Shown here: in pieces, positions 34,795 through 42,920 of the stretch
Position numbering within the stretch: the stretch's first letter is position 1
Layout of the letters: every line of letters begins with the position of its first letter
Assembly: GCF_037040815.1 (NCBI RefSeq)
Contig: NZ_CP146232.1
Coordinates: forward strand, 5,178,001 to 5,242,000
Direction of reading: 5' to 3'
Length of the DNA stretch: 64,000 nucleotides
From: Pararoseomonas sp. SCSIO 73927
GTDB lineage: Bacteria > Pseudomonadota > Alphaproteobacteria > Acetobacterales > Acetobacteraceae
Program-made: the position numbers and the translations under genes
Notes under the pieces: generated by a model
The model's input: only the letters and a program-made list of their open reading frames with translations
Told to the model about the DNA's origin: nothing
Database searches by the model: none

Positions 34795-35772
34795 ATGAGC
34801 ATGCCGATTGGCCGCCGCGCGGCCCTTCTCGGAACCCTGGGCGCGGCGGCGGCCGCGGCGGGCCCGGCCCTCGGCCAGGGCGCGCGCACAGGCCGCGCCA
34901 TCGTCGGATTCCCGCCCGGCGGCACGGCGGACAGCGTCACCCGTCTCTATGTCGAGCGGCTGCGCGCCGGCGGGATGGGGATGGTGGTGGACAACCGGCC
35001 CGGCGCCGGCGGGCGCCTGGCGCTCGAGGCCCTGAAGCCGTTGGCGCCGGACGGCACGGCCTTCGTCATCACGCCCGCCTCCATGATGACGATCTACCCG
35101 CATCTCTACTCGCGGACGCTGCGCTACGACCCGCTGAAGGACTTCACGCCGGTCTCGCCGGTCTGCCTGTTTCCCTTCGGGCTCGCGGTCTCCTCGAAGC
35201 ACCCGGCGCGGACGCTGCAGGAGTTCGTGGCCTGGGGGAAGGGCCGCCCCTCCGTGGACTGGGCCTCGCCCGTTCCGGGCTCCATGCCGCACTTCATCGG
35301 CACGGAGATGGCGCGCATGGCCGGGCTGACGATGAGTCACATCCCCTATCGCGGCTCCGCCCCGGCGGCGGCGGACCTGCTGGGCGGCACGCTGGCGGCG
35401 GTGATCCTGCCGCTGGGCGAGCTGACGGCCTTCCATCGGGCGGGTGAGGTGCGGCTCCTCGCCATCTCCTCGCCGCAGCGCCTGCCGCGGCTGCAGGAAG
35501 TGCCGACCTTCGCGGAATCCGGCTTCCCCGACCTGGTGCACGAGGAGTGGTACGGCGCGATGCTGCCGGCCGGGGCTTCGCCCGCCACGGTCTCCGCCCT
35601 GCACGAGGCGATCGTGGCCGCGGCGGGCACGGCGGAGATCCGGGACGCGCTGACGCGGATCGACATCGCGCCGGCGACGATGGAGCCCGGCGCCTTCCGC
35701 GAGCGCATCGCGCGCGAGACGGCCGCCTGGGGCCCGATCGTCGCCGCGTCCGGTTTCAGGCCGGACGAGTGA
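34795..35772 (+). CDS. Bug-family (TctC-like) periplasmic solute-binding protein
   Basis: A 325-residue receptor of the Bug family. The N-terminus has a twin-arginine-like signal ('GRRAALLGTLG...', cleavage near 'ALGQG'), then 'IVGFPPGGTADSVTRLY' and 'VVDNRPGAGGRLALEAL', the two loops that close over a carboxylate ligand. Bug proteins bind small organic acids and amino acids for TctAB transport or sensing; no TctAB pair is in the window. The ligand is inferred to be an aromatic or dicarboxylic acid because pcaH and pcaG follow 20 bp downstream. An ATG at 34801 with AGGA at good spacing is an alternative start. Confidence 0.9.
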   Translation: MSMPIGRRAALLGTLGAAAAAAGPALGQGARTGRAIVGFPPGGTADSVTRLYVERLRAGGMGMVVDNRPGAGGRLALEALKPLAPDGTAFVITPASMMTIYPHLYSRTLRYDPLKDFTPVSPVCLFPFGLAVSSKHPARTLQEFVAWGKGRPSVDWASPVPGSMPHFIGTEMARMAGLTMSHIPYRGSAPAAADLLGGTLAAVILPLGELTAFHRAGEVRLLAISSPQRLPRLQEVPTFAESGFPDLVHEEWYGAMLPAGASPATVSALHEAIVAAAGTAEIRDALTRIDIAPATMEPGAFRERIARETAAWGPIVAASGFRPDE

Positions 35773-35792
35773 GGGAAGAGGAGCGGGCCGCC

Positions 35793-36518
35793 ATGGACAC
35801 CAACTTCCCCCCGCCGCCCTTCCCCGATCGCTTCGAGCCCTTCCCGGAGGGGATCGAGCCGGCGGTGCCGATCGAGGGCTACCCCAACACCTGGACGCAC
35901 ACCCCCGCCCAGCCCCTGATCCGCCGCCCGGTGACGCGCACCGAGGCGACGGGGCCGCTGGAGCTGTGGCGCAAGCTGCCCTGCGACGAGAGCAACCTGG
36001 CCGTGCTCGGGCCGGGGCGGATGGCGCAGGGGCAGCTGATGCACATGTCCGGCCGCATCCTGGACGAGGCGGGGCGGCCGGTGCGCGGGGCGGTGGTGGA
36101 GCTCTGGCAGGCGAACGCGGCCGGGCGCTACTACCACCCGATCGACCAGCGCGACGCACCGCTGGACCCGAACTTCGTGGGCAATGGCCGCGTGCGGACG
36201 GATGAGGAGGGGCGCTACGCCTTCTTCACGATCAAGCCCGGTGCCTATCCCGTGCCGGTGAAGGACACGTGGTGGCGGCCGCCGCACGTCCATTTCTCCG
36301 TGCTCGGGCCCTCCTCGCTCTCGCGGCTGGTGACGCAGATGTACTTCCCGGGCGACCCGATGAACGAGTGGGACCGGATCCTGCAATCCATTCCGGACGC
36401 GGCGGCGCGGGACCGGCTGGTGGCGCGGCAGACGCATCCGGCCGAGGTGGGCGACGGGTGGATCGCCTTCACCCACGACATCGTCCTGCGCGGCCGCTAC
36501 GCGACGCCGGAGGCCTGA
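35793..36518 (+). CDS. pcaH: Protocatechuate 3,4-dioxygenase beta subunit
   Basis: A 241-residue intradiol dioxygenase. The N-terminal arm ends 'GPLELWRKLPCDESNLAVL', then the catalytic beta-sandwich has 'AVVELWQANAAGRYYHPIDQ' (Tyr ligand region), 'GAYPVP', and 'RPPHVHFSVLG' with the HxH iron ligands. All four expected Fe(III) ligands (two Tyr, two His) are accounted for, so this is the iron-binding subunit. It opens protocatechuate to 3-carboxy-cis,cis-muconate in the cytosol. A ribosome site GAAGAGGAG precedes the ATG. It is followed within 5 bp by pcaG. Confidence 0.88.
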   Translation: MDTNFPPPPFPDRFEPFPEGIEPAVPIEGYPNTWTHTPAQPLIRRPVTRTEATGPLELWRKLPCDESNLAVLGPGRMAQGQLMHMSGRILDEAGRPVRGAVVELWQANAAGRYYHPIDQRDAPLDPNFVGNGRVRTDEEGRYAFFTIKPGAYPVPVKDTWWRPPHVHFSVLGPSSLSRLVTQMYFPGDPMNEWDRILQSIPDAAARDRLVARQTHPAEVGDGWIAFTHDIVLRGRYATPEA

Positions 36519-36522
36519 GCCG

Positions 36523-37125
36523 ATGGACACCTTTGCGCCAGTCTCCCAGCACACGATCGGGCCGTTCTTCCCGCGGACCTTCTTCACGGAGGGCGACAAC
36601 GACCTGACGCGGCTGCACGCGGGGGCGCAGCCCACGGCGCGCGGAGAGGCGATCCTGATCCGCGGGCGGGTGACGAAGGAGGGTGGCCTTCCCTGCATCA
36701 ACATGATCCTGGAAGCCTGGCAGGCGGATGCGGAGGGCCGGTTCAAGCATCCAGCCGACCCAGAGCAGCACCTGGCCGATCCGGACTTCCTGGGCTGGGG
36801 GCGGGCCTGGACGGATGCGGAGGGGCATTACGAGTTCCGCACCCTGATGCCCGGCGGCTACGACGACCCGGCGGGGCGGCGGGCGCCGCATGTCAACCTG
36901 ACCGTCATGGGAGCCGGGCTGATGCGGCGCGTGCTGGCGACGCTGTTCTTCCCGGACTTCACCGAGGCCAATGCGGCCGATCCGCTGCTGGTCCTCGTGC
37001 CCGAGGCGCGGCGCGCGAAGATCGTGGCCGTGCCGGAGGGTGAGCGGGACGGAGCGCGCGTGTTCCGTTTCGACATCCACCTGCGCGGCGGGGTGGAGGA
37101 GGAAACGCCCTTCTTCGAGGACTGA
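36523..37125 (+). CDS. pcaG: Protocatechuate 3,4-dioxygenase alpha subunit
   Basis: A 200-residue intradiol dioxygenase-like protein: 'SQHTIGPFFPRTFF' at the start, 'ILEAWQADAEGRFKHPAD' (Phe-Lys where the beta subunit has the Tyr-Tyr ligand pair, as expected of PcaG), 'TLMPGGYDDP' and 'RAPHVNLTVMGAGLMRRV' (HVN rather than HVH). The loss of iron ligands together with the tight pairing after pcaH identifies the non-catalytic subunit, which shapes the active site. Spacing is 4 bp to pcaH and 8 bp to the next gene. Confidence 0.87.
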   Translation: MDTFAPVSQHTIGPFFPRTFFTEGDNDLTRLHAGAQPTARGEAILIRGRVTKEGGLPCINMILEAWQADAEGRFKHPADPEQHLADPDFLGWGRAWTDAEGHYEFRTLMPGGYDDPAGRRAPHVNLTVMGAGLMRRVLATLFFPDFTEANAADPLLVLVPEARRAKIVAVPEGERDGARVFRFDIHLRGGVEEETPFFED

Positions 37126-37133
37126 GAGGCGAG

Positions 37134-38003
37134 ATGCCGATCACCTACGACATGATGAAGCGCGCGACCGCCCAGCTCTACGAGTGGTCGTTGCGGAAGG
37201 TGCCGGACGACACGCTGGACGCGCTGCGCCGCGCGCGGGAGAGCGAGACGAACCAGGTGGCACGGAAGACGCTGGGCATCCTGCTGCGCAGCGCGGAGAT
37301 GGCGGAGACGCAGGACCGGCTGGTCTGCTCCGATTCCGGGGTGCCGAACTACGTCATCTCCATCGGGACCGGGGTGCGGCTGGAGGGGGACATCAAACGG
37401 GCCGTCGCGGACGGGTTCGACGAACTGGTGGCGACGACCAACCCGCCGCTGCTGAAGCACGTGACCAACCCGCTGACGAACGAGCGCAGCTATCGCGGGA
37501 AGGAGATGCCGCTGGTCACCTGGGACCTGGCGGACGGGGCGGACCATGTGGAGATCGTGTGCCAGCCCAAGGCGCTCGGCTCCGGGCGCTGGGCGGCGAT
37601 GGAGATTTTCACCTTCCCGACGCTGGAGCAGATCGAGCGCTACGTCATGGAGTGCGTGCTGAAGGCGGGTTCCCAGCACTGCCCGCCGGTGAGCATCGGC
37701 GTGGGGATCGGCGGCACCTTCGACTACTGCGCGAAGCTGGCGGCCCGCGCGACGCTGCGGCCCTACGGCACGGTAAACCCGGAGCCGATCCTGGCAGCAA
37801 TGGAGGAGCGGCTGCTGCGCGCCGTGAACGCCACGGGGTTCGGGCCGATGGGCACGGGCGGGGACACCACGGCGCTGGGCGTGCATGTGGAGTACGCGGC
37901 GGGGCACGGCTTCACGCCCGTGGCCGTAGCGTTCAACTGCTGGATCAACCGGCGCACCCGCGCCCGCCTCTACGAGGACGGGCGGCTGGAGCGGGTGGAG
38001 TAA
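37134..38003 (+). CDS. Class I fumarate hydratase/L-tartrate dehydratase-type alpha subunit
   Basis: A 289-residue protein matching the N-terminal Fe-S domain of class I hydro-lyases. Cysteine positions that would bind a [4Fe-4S] cluster are visible in 'LVCSDSGVPNYVISIG', 'KAGSQHCPPVSIGVGIGG' and 'VAFNCWINRR'. Other landmarks are 'NPLTNERSYRGKEMP' and 'GFGPMGTGGDTTALGVHVE'. Family members dehydrate malate, tartrate or related 2-hydroxy-dicarboxylates. The two-gene form (alpha then beta, 10 bp apart) and the following 2-hydroxyacid dehydrogenase argue for a dedicated catabolic hydro-lyase rather than the TCA-cycle fumarase. Substrate unknown. Confidence 0.85.
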   Translation: MPITYDMMKRATAQLYEWSLRKVPDDTLDALRRARESETNQVARKTLGILLRSAEMAETQDRLVCSDSGVPNYVISIGTGVRLEGDIKRAVADGFDELVATTNPPLLKHVTNPLTNERSYRGKEMPLVTWDLADGADHVEIVCQPKALGSGRWAAMEIFTFPTLEQIERYVMECVLKAGSQHCPPVSIGVGIGGTFDYCAKLAARATLRPYGTVNPEPILAAMEERLLRAVNATGFGPMGTGGDTTALGVHVEYAAGHGFTPVAVAFNCWINRRTRARLYEDGRLERVE

Positions 38004-38013
38004 GGGGGCCGCC

Positions 38014-38652
38014 ATGGAGGAGGAGATCCGGCGGCTGCGGCTGCCGCTCTCGGCGGAGGACGCGCTGTCGCTGCGCGCCGGTGACATGGTGCTGCTCGAC
38101 GGGGAGATCACCATCACCGCCGGGCTGCCCACGCATCACCGCATCGTGGAAGTAGCGGAGGGCCAACGCGAGGCGCCGCGCGACCTGCACAGAGGCAGCC
38201 TGTTCCACCTCGGCAGCTACTCGCGCGAGACGGATGGGGGCGGGTTCGAGGTGCTTTACATGAACCCCACAACGAGCACGCGCTTCAACCCGCTGATGCC
38301 CGGGCTGATCCGGCACTTCGGCCTGCGCGCCGTGGGCGGCAAGGGCGGGCTGGACGCGGCCTGCGTGGAGGCGTTGCGCGAGGTGGGCGGGGTGTACCTC
38401 TCCTTCGTCGGCGGCGGGGCGCCGCTGCTGTCGGACGCGATCCGGGCGGTGGTGGCGGTGAACTGGAACGATCTGGTCTCGCACTACCGGCTGGTGACGC
38501 TGGAGGTGGAAGGACTGGGGCCGCTGACCGTGGGCATCGACGCGCACGGCAACAGCCTCTACGGCAGCCTCAGCGAAACGGCGGCGGCGCGGATGCCGGA
38601 GATCATGGCCGAGCTCGCCCGCGCGCGGGCGGCGGCGGGGGGAACGGCATGA
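38014..38652 (+). CDS. Class I fumarate hydratase/L-tartrate dehydratase-type beta subunit
   Basis: A 212-residue protein matching the C-terminal swivelling domain of class I hydro-lyases: 'LRAGDMVLLDGEITITAGLPTHHRIVE' with landmarks LLDGEI and PTHHRI, 'PTTSTRFNPLMPGLIRHFG', 'VGGKGG' and 'VGIDAHGNSLYG'. It completes the active site for the alpha subunit encoded 10 bp upstream. Its stop overlaps the start of the dehydrogenase gene (ATGA), so it is translationally coupled to it. Confidence 0.85.
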   Translation: MEEEIRRLRLPLSAEDALSLRAGDMVLLDGEITITAGLPTHHRIVEVAEGQREAPRDLHRGSLFHLGSYSRETDGGGFEVLYMNPTTSTRFNPLMPGLIRHFGLRAVGGKGGLDAACVEALREVGGVYLSFVGGGAPLLSDAIRAVVAVNWNDLVSHYRLVTLEVEGLGPLTVGIDAHGNSLYGSLSETAAARMPEIMAELARARAAAGGTA

Positions 38653-39563
38653 GCCGCGAGACGATCCTGGCGCTGGCCGCCCTGCCGCAGGACCTGCGCG
38701 ACGCGCTGGCGGCCGAGTACGACGTGCTGGGCGCGGAGGACGCGGCGGCGAGCGATACGCGCATCGCCGTGACCACGGGCATGGTGGGGGCCGATGCGGC
38801 GGCGATGGCGGCGCGGCCGGGGCTGCGGCTGATCGCCTCCATGGGTGTCGGTCTGGACAAGATCGACCTGGGTGCCGCCCGGGCGCGCGGCATCGCGGTG
38901 AGCCACACGCCGGACGAGCTGACGGAGGACGTCGCGGATTTCGCGATCGGGCTGATCTACGCCGCCACCCGCCGCATCGCGGAGGCGGACCGTTTCGTGC
39001 GCGCGGGGCGCTGGATGCGGGGGCGGATGAGCCCGGGCACTAGCCTGTACCGCAAGCGCGCGGGGGTGGTCGGGCTGGGGCGGATCGGGGCGGCCATCGC
39101 CCGCCGCGCGGCGGGGATCGGGATGGAGGTGGGCTGGACCGGGCCGCGCCCGAAGCCGGAGGCGCCCTGGCCGTACCACCCGGACGTCGCGGCCCTGGCC
39201 GAGTGGGCAGACGTGCTGATCCTGGCGACGCCGGGCGGGGCGGAGACGCGGCACATGGTGGATGCCCGCGCCCTGGCCGCGCTCGGGCCGCGGGGCGTGC
39301 TGGTGAACATCGCGCGCGGGTCCGTGGTTGATGAGGCGGCGCTGCTGGAGGCGCTGGAGGGAGGCGGCATCGCGGCGGCCGGCCTGGATGTCTTCGCGAG
39401 CGAGCCGGGGCTCGATCCGCGCTTCCTCGCGCTGGAGAACGCGGCGCTGGCGCCGCACTACGCCTCTCTCACGCATGAGACACGGGCGGCGATCATCGCG
39501 CGGATGCTGCGGGACATCGCGGCGTTCCGGGCGGGCGGGACGTTCTTCGATGCCGCGGCCTGA
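38649..39563 (+). CDS. D-isomer-specific 2-hydroxyacid dehydrogenase
   Basis: A 304-residue NAD(P)-dependent dehydrogenase of the D-2-hydroxyacid family. The nucleotide-binding site is 'AGVVGLGRIGAAIARRA'; catalytic Arg lies in 'LVNIARGSVVDEAAL', Glu in 'VFASEPGLD' and His in 'ALAPHYASLTHE'. 'RLIASMGVGLDKIDL' is the substrate-loop region. Enzymes of this group reduce glyoxylate, hydroxypyruvate or other 2-oxoacids, or work in reverse. Coupled to the hydro-lyase genes, it may handle a hydroxy- or oxo-dicarboxylate that follows from ring cleavage or tartrate-like substrates. Confidence 0.87.
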   Translation: MSRETILALAALPQDLRDALAAEYDVLGAEDAAASDTRIAVTTGMVGADAAAMAARPGLRLIASMGVGLDKIDLGAARARGIAVSHTPDELTEDVADFAIGLIYAATRRIAEADRFVRAGRWMRGRMSPGTSLYRKRAGVVGLGRIGAAIARRAAGIGMEVGWTGPRPKPEAPWPYHPDVAALAEWADVLILATPGGAETRHMVDARALAALGPRGVLVNIARGSVVDEAALLEALEGGGIAAAGLDVFASEPGLDPRFLALENAALAPHYASLTHETRAAIIARMLRDIAAFRAGGTFFDAAA

Positions 39564-39609
39564 GGCCGCGGCGCTTCTGCGCGCGGGCGGAGATGTGCGA
39601 CAAGGGGGG

Positions 39610-40350
39610 ATGGACGCCCCTTCCGGCAAGCTCGACCTCAGCCGCAGCGCCGTGCCGCGCTACATCCAGCTGGCCACGCTGTTCCGCCGGAGGATAGAGG
39701 GCGGGACCTGGAAGCTGGGGCAGCAGATCCCGACGGTGGACGATCTGGCGGCCGAGTGCAGCGTGGCGCGCGCCACCATCCGCCAGGCGCTGGACGAGCT
39801 GGAGGCGGACGGGCTGATCGAGCGGTTCCGCGCCAAGGGGACCTTCGTGCGCAAGACGCCGGCGAACCGGCTGTGGTGCGACGTGGAGGCGGACTGGAAC
39901 GGCCTCCTCCGCTCCCGCGAGGGCGCGGAGATCGAGATCCTGTCCGACGCCGACGGCCTGCCCGGCGAAACCATCCCCGACAGCATCGGCGAGCCCGCGC
40001 CGCTCTACCGGCACATCCGGCGTCGCCACTGGCGGGACGGGCAGCCCTTCCTGCTGGCCGATGTCTATCTCGACGCGCGCCTCTCTCCCCTCGTCAGCGC
40101 GGAGGACCTCTCGACCAAGACGGCGCTGCGCCTCGTCTCCGGGCTGAAGGGGGTGCAGGTGGTGGATGCGCGGCAGACGCTGACGATCGGCGTGGCGGAT
40201 GTGGAGAGCGCGGGCGCGCTGCAGCTGCCGCTGAACGCGCCGGTGGCCTTCGTGCACCGCGCCGCCGTGGACGCGAAGGGCACGCTGGTGCTGGTGGCGG
40301 ACGGCATCTACCGCGGGGACGTGGTGCGCATCGACATCAAGCTGAAGTAG
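39610..40350 (+). CDS. GntR-family regulator, HutC subfamily (UTRA domain)
   Basis: A 246-residue regulator. An N-terminal winged helix is evident ('PRYIQLATLFRRRIEGGTWKLGQQIPTVDDLAAECSVARATIRQALDELEADGLIERF', recognisable by IPTVDDLA, ARATIRQAL and GTFVRK), followed by a UTRA ligand domain ('PLYRHIRRRHWRDGQPFLLADVYLD', 'TLTIGVADVESAGALQLP'). Such proteins bind small effectors and repress catabolic operons. The ATG at 39610 follows GGGGGG closely. Position between the acid catabolism genes and the GST/CoA-transferase genes suggests it controls one or both. Confidence 0.88.
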   Translation: MDAPSGKLDLSRSAVPRYIQLATLFRRRIEGGTWKLGQQIPTVDDLAAECSVARATIRQALDELEADGLIERFRAKGTFVRKTPANRLWCDVEADWNGLLRSREGAEIEILSDADGLPGETIPDSIGEPAPLYRHIRRRHWRDGQPFLLADVYLDARLSPLVSAEDLSTKTALRLVSGLKGVQVVDARQTLTIGVADVESAGALQLPLNAPVAFVHRAAVDAKGTLVLVADGIYRGDVVRIDIKLK

Positions 40351-40437
40351 GCGGCCCTGCTGGCGGATCAGGCTGGACGCGGCGAGCGACGGGCCATAAA
40401 AGACATAGGACTGACCTAACGAACATTGAGGAACGTC

Positions 40438-40464
40438 ATGACCCGTCCGGTCTTCCTGCGATGA
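40438..40464 (+). CDS. Eight-codon leader peptide overlapping the GST start
   Basis: The short frame MTRPVFLR starts at ATG 40438, has a good ribosome site (GAGGAA, five bases before it), and its TGA stop overlaps the ATG of the GST gene (ATGA at 40461-40464). The GST gene has no ribosome site of its own in the preceding bases. Translation of the leader would therefore deliver ribosomes to the GST start. It may also be a chance ATG; the arrangement is what supports it. Confidence 0.45.
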   Translation: MTRPVFLR

Positions 40465-41069
40465 AGCTGCACTGGTCCCCGCGCTCGCCCTTCGTGCGAA
40501 AGGTGATGATCGCGGCGCACGAGCTGGGGCTGGCGGAGCGGATCGGCACGGTTCGCACCGTGGTCCGCATGGGTAAGCCGAACGAGGCGCTGCTGCCAGA
40601 CAATCCGCTGAGCAAGATCCCGACGCTGGTGCTGGATGATGGTCAGGTGCTGTTCGATAGCCTGACGATTGTCGAGTACCTGGACGATCTCGCGGGCGGC
40701 AGCCTCTTCCCGCCAAGGCCCGCGCGGTTCGAGGCGCTGACGCGGCACGCGCTCGGCACCGGGCTGCTAGATCTGCTCATCCTGTTCCGCAACGAGCGCG
40801 ACAAGCCGGCGGAGCGGAGGACGGCGGAGTGGCTGGAGAGCTTCGCGGTGAAGACCGACGCCTCGCTGGACCGGCTGGAGCGGGAGGCCCCTGCCCTTTC
40901 CGAGAAGCCCTTCGATGTCGGGCACATCGCGATCGGCTGCGCCCTCTCCTACCTCGATTTCCGCTTCAGCGACATGGACTGGCGAGCGGGGCGCCCGGCC
41001 ATCGCGGCGTGGCACGCGGCGTTCCTTGAGCGGCCTTCCGTGCAGGCGACGGAGGCGGTGGATGACTGA
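40461..41069 (+). CDS. Glutathione S-transferase-like protein
   Basis: A 202-residue protein with a thioredoxin-fold N-terminal domain ('MKLHWSPRSPFVRKVMIAAHELGL', catalytic Ser in 'SPRSPF'), the cis-Pro motif 'NPLSKIPTLVLDDG', and the glutathione-binding 'LFDSLTIVEYLDD', then an all-helical C-terminal domain. Family roles include maleylacetoacetate/maleylpyruvate isomerisation and dehalogenation; here, among aromatic and CoA genes, an isomerase or detoxifying role is plausible. It overlaps the next gene by 8 bp. Confidence 0.86.
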   Translation: MKLHWSPRSPFVRKVMIAAHELGLAERIGTVRTVVRMGKPNEALLPDNPLSKIPTLVLDDGQVLFDSLTIVEYLDDLAGGSLFPPRPARFEALTRHALGTGLLDLLILFRNERDKPAERRTAEWLESFAVKTDASLDRLEREAPALSEKPFDVGHIAIGCALSYLDFRFSDMDWRAGRPAIAAWHAAFLERPSVQATEAVDD

Positions 41070-42294
41070 GGCGCGGCAGGGCCCGCTCTCCCATGTGCGG
41101 GTGCTCGATCTCAGCCGGATCATGGCGGCGCCCTGGGCCACGCAGATCCTCGCCGATCTCGGCGCGGACGTGATCAAGGTGGAGCGGCCGGGCGCGGGCG
41201 ACGACACGCGCGGCTGGGGGCCGCCCTTCCTGAAGGACCGGGAGGGGAACCCGACGAAGGATGCCGGCTACTTCCTGGCGGTGAACCGCGGGAAGCGCAG
41301 CGTGACGATCGATATGGCCAGGCCCGAGGGGCAGGCGGTGATCCGGCGGCTGGCCGAGGGCGCGGACATCGTGCTGGAGAACTTCAAGGCCGGGGCGCTG
41401 GCGAAGTACGGGCTGGACGCCGCATCGCTGCGCGCCGTGAACCCGCGGCTGATCTACTGTTCCGTGACGGGCTTCGGGCAGGACGGGCCGCGGGCGGACC
41501 AGGCGGCCTACGACTTCGCTATCCAGGCCATGGGCGGGCTGATGAGCGTGACGGGCGAGCGCGACGACGCGCCCGGCGGCGGCCCGCAGAAGGTCGGCGT
41601 GCCCATCGTGGACCTGATGACCGGGATGTATGCCGGCATCGCGGTGCTGGCGGCGCTGGCGCGTCGGAACGAGACAGGGGTGGGCGAGACGATCGACCTC
41701 GCCATGCTCGACGTGCAGGCGGCGTTCCTGGCGAACCAGGCGACGAACTGGCTGCTCTCCGGCCGCGCGCCGAAGCGCGGCGGCAACCGGCACCCGAACA
41801 TCCAGCCGCAGGACGTGTTCCCCTGCGCGGACGCGCAGCTCGTGCTGGCCGTGGGCAATGACGGGCAGTTCCGGAAGCTCTGCGAGGCGATCGGGCGTGC
41901 GGAATGGGCGGATGACGAGCGCTTCGCCACCAACGCCGCGCGCGTGCGCAATAACCCCGAGCTGACGCCGCTGCTGGCGGCGCGCTTCCGCGACTTTCCG
42001 CGCGCGGAGCTGATGGCGGCGCTGGACGCCGCCGGCGTGCCCTGCGCGCCGATCAACACGATCCCCGAGCTCTTCGAGGACCCGCAGATCGGCCACCGCG
42101 AGATGCTGCGCCACCTGCCGCACCCCGTGGCCGGCACCGTGCCGCAGGTGGTGAGCCCGCTGCGCTTCGCCGAGAGCCCCCTGCGCTTCGACCGCGCCCC
42201 GCCCACGCTGGGCCAGCACACCGAGGAGGTGCTGGCGGAGCTGGGGCTGGGCGCGGACGAGATCGCCGGCCTCGCCGCGCGCGGCGTTACCTGA
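41062..42294 (+). CDS. CaiB/BaiF family CoA transferase
   Basis: A 410-residue class III CoA transferase. Landmarks are 'VRVLDLSRIMAAPWATQILADLGADVIKVE', in particular LADLGADVIKVE, 'NRGKRSVTIDM', 'LENFKAGALAKYGLD', 'AAYDFAIQAMGGLMSVTG' with the catalytic Asp, and 'HTEEVLAELGL'. Enzymes of this family move CoA from a donor acyl-CoA to a carboxylic acid without a free intermediate. The acceptor cannot be read from sequence; the downstream crotonase suggests an acid activated for beta-oxidation-like steps. It starts within the end of the GST gene and is 12 bp from the next gene. Confidence 0.9.
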   Translation: MTEARQGPLSHVRVLDLSRIMAAPWATQILADLGADVIKVERPGAGDDTRGWGPPFLKDREGNPTKDAGYFLAVNRGKRSVTIDMARPEGQAVIRRLAEGADIVLENFKAGALAKYGLDAASLRAVNPRLIYCSVTGFGQDGPRADQAAYDFAIQAMGGLMSVTGERDDAPGGGPQKVGVPIVDLMTGMYAGIAVLAALARRNETGVGETIDLAMLDVQAAFLANQATNWLLSGRAPKRGGNRHPNIQPQDVFPCADAQLVLAVGNDGQFRKLCEAIGRAEWADDERFATNAARVRNNPELTPLLAARFRDFPRAELMAALDAAGVPCAPINTIPELFEDPQIGHREMLRHLPHPVAGTVPQVVSPLRFAESPLRFDRAPPTLGQHTEEVLAELGLGADEIAGLAARGVT

Positions 42295-42306
42295 GAGGAG
42301 CCGAGC

Positions 42307-42915
42307 ATGGCCCGTATCCCGCTCCCCGGCCCTGAGGAGCTGACCCCGGAGCAGCGCAAGGTCTATGATTCCGTCCTCGCCGGCCCGCGCGGCCAGGTGA
42401 TCGGCCCGCTGCGCGCGGTGATCCACAGCCCGGACCTTGCCGCGCGCTGGTCGGCGCTGGGTGAGTTCCTGCGCTTCGGCACGTGCCTGCCGAAGCGGCT
42501 GAACGAGCTGGCGATCGTCGTCACGGGGCGGCGCTGGTCCAGCCAGGTGGAGTGGTGGGTGCATGCGCGCGCGGCGGCGGAGGCCGGGATCGCGCAGCAC
42601 GCCATCGACGCGATCCATCGCGGCGAGCCGCCCGCCTTCGAGGACGCGGACGAGGCGCTGGTCTATGAGTTCGCCCGCGCCCTGCAACTGGACGGCCAGG
42701 TCCCGACCGCGACTTACGATGCGGCGCGGGAGCGCTGGGGTGCGCGCGGCGTGGTCGAGCTGACGGCGGTGGTCGGCTACTACACGATGGTCTCGATGAC
42801 GCTGAACGCGCACGAGATCCCCCTGCCGGACGGCGTCGCGCCCGTGCTTTCCCCACCGGAGACCGGGCTGGCGCCGCTCGCCCCCGCGGGGCAGCCCGCG
42901 CGCGCCGCGGAGTAG
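42307..42915 (+). CDS. Carboxymuconolactone decarboxylase (CMD/AhpD) family protein
   Basis: A 202-residue all-helical protein of the CMD superfamily. The core 'LNELAIVVTGRRWSSQVEWWVHARAAAEAGI' (landmarks LNELAIV, SQVEWWVHA) corresponds to the usual active-site helix, but the AhpD CxxC pair is replaced ('QVEWW'), so it is not a thiol peroxidase partner. It is longer than PcaC (about 130 residues) and has a C-terminal helical extension ('VELTAVVGYYTMVSMTLNAHEIPLP'). It is possibly a decarboxylase or lactonising partner in this aromatic/CoA cluster. Confidence 0.8.
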   Translation: MARIPLPGPEELTPEQRKVYDSVLAGPRGQVIGPLRAVIHSPDLAARWSALGEFLRFGTCLPKRLNELAIVVTGRRWSSQVEWWVHARAAAEAGIAQHAIDAIHRGEPPAFEDADEALVYEFARALQLDGQVPTATYDAARERWGARGVVELTAVVGYYTMVSMTLNAHEIPLPDGVAPVLSPPETGLAPLAPAGQPARAAE

Positions 42916-42920
42916 AGGAG

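Noticed and set aside
42307..42915. PcaC (4-carboxymuconolactone decarboxylase)
   Set aside because: Only superfamily-level similarity; it is some 70 residues longer than PcaC and lies with CoA genes, so no pca symbol was given.
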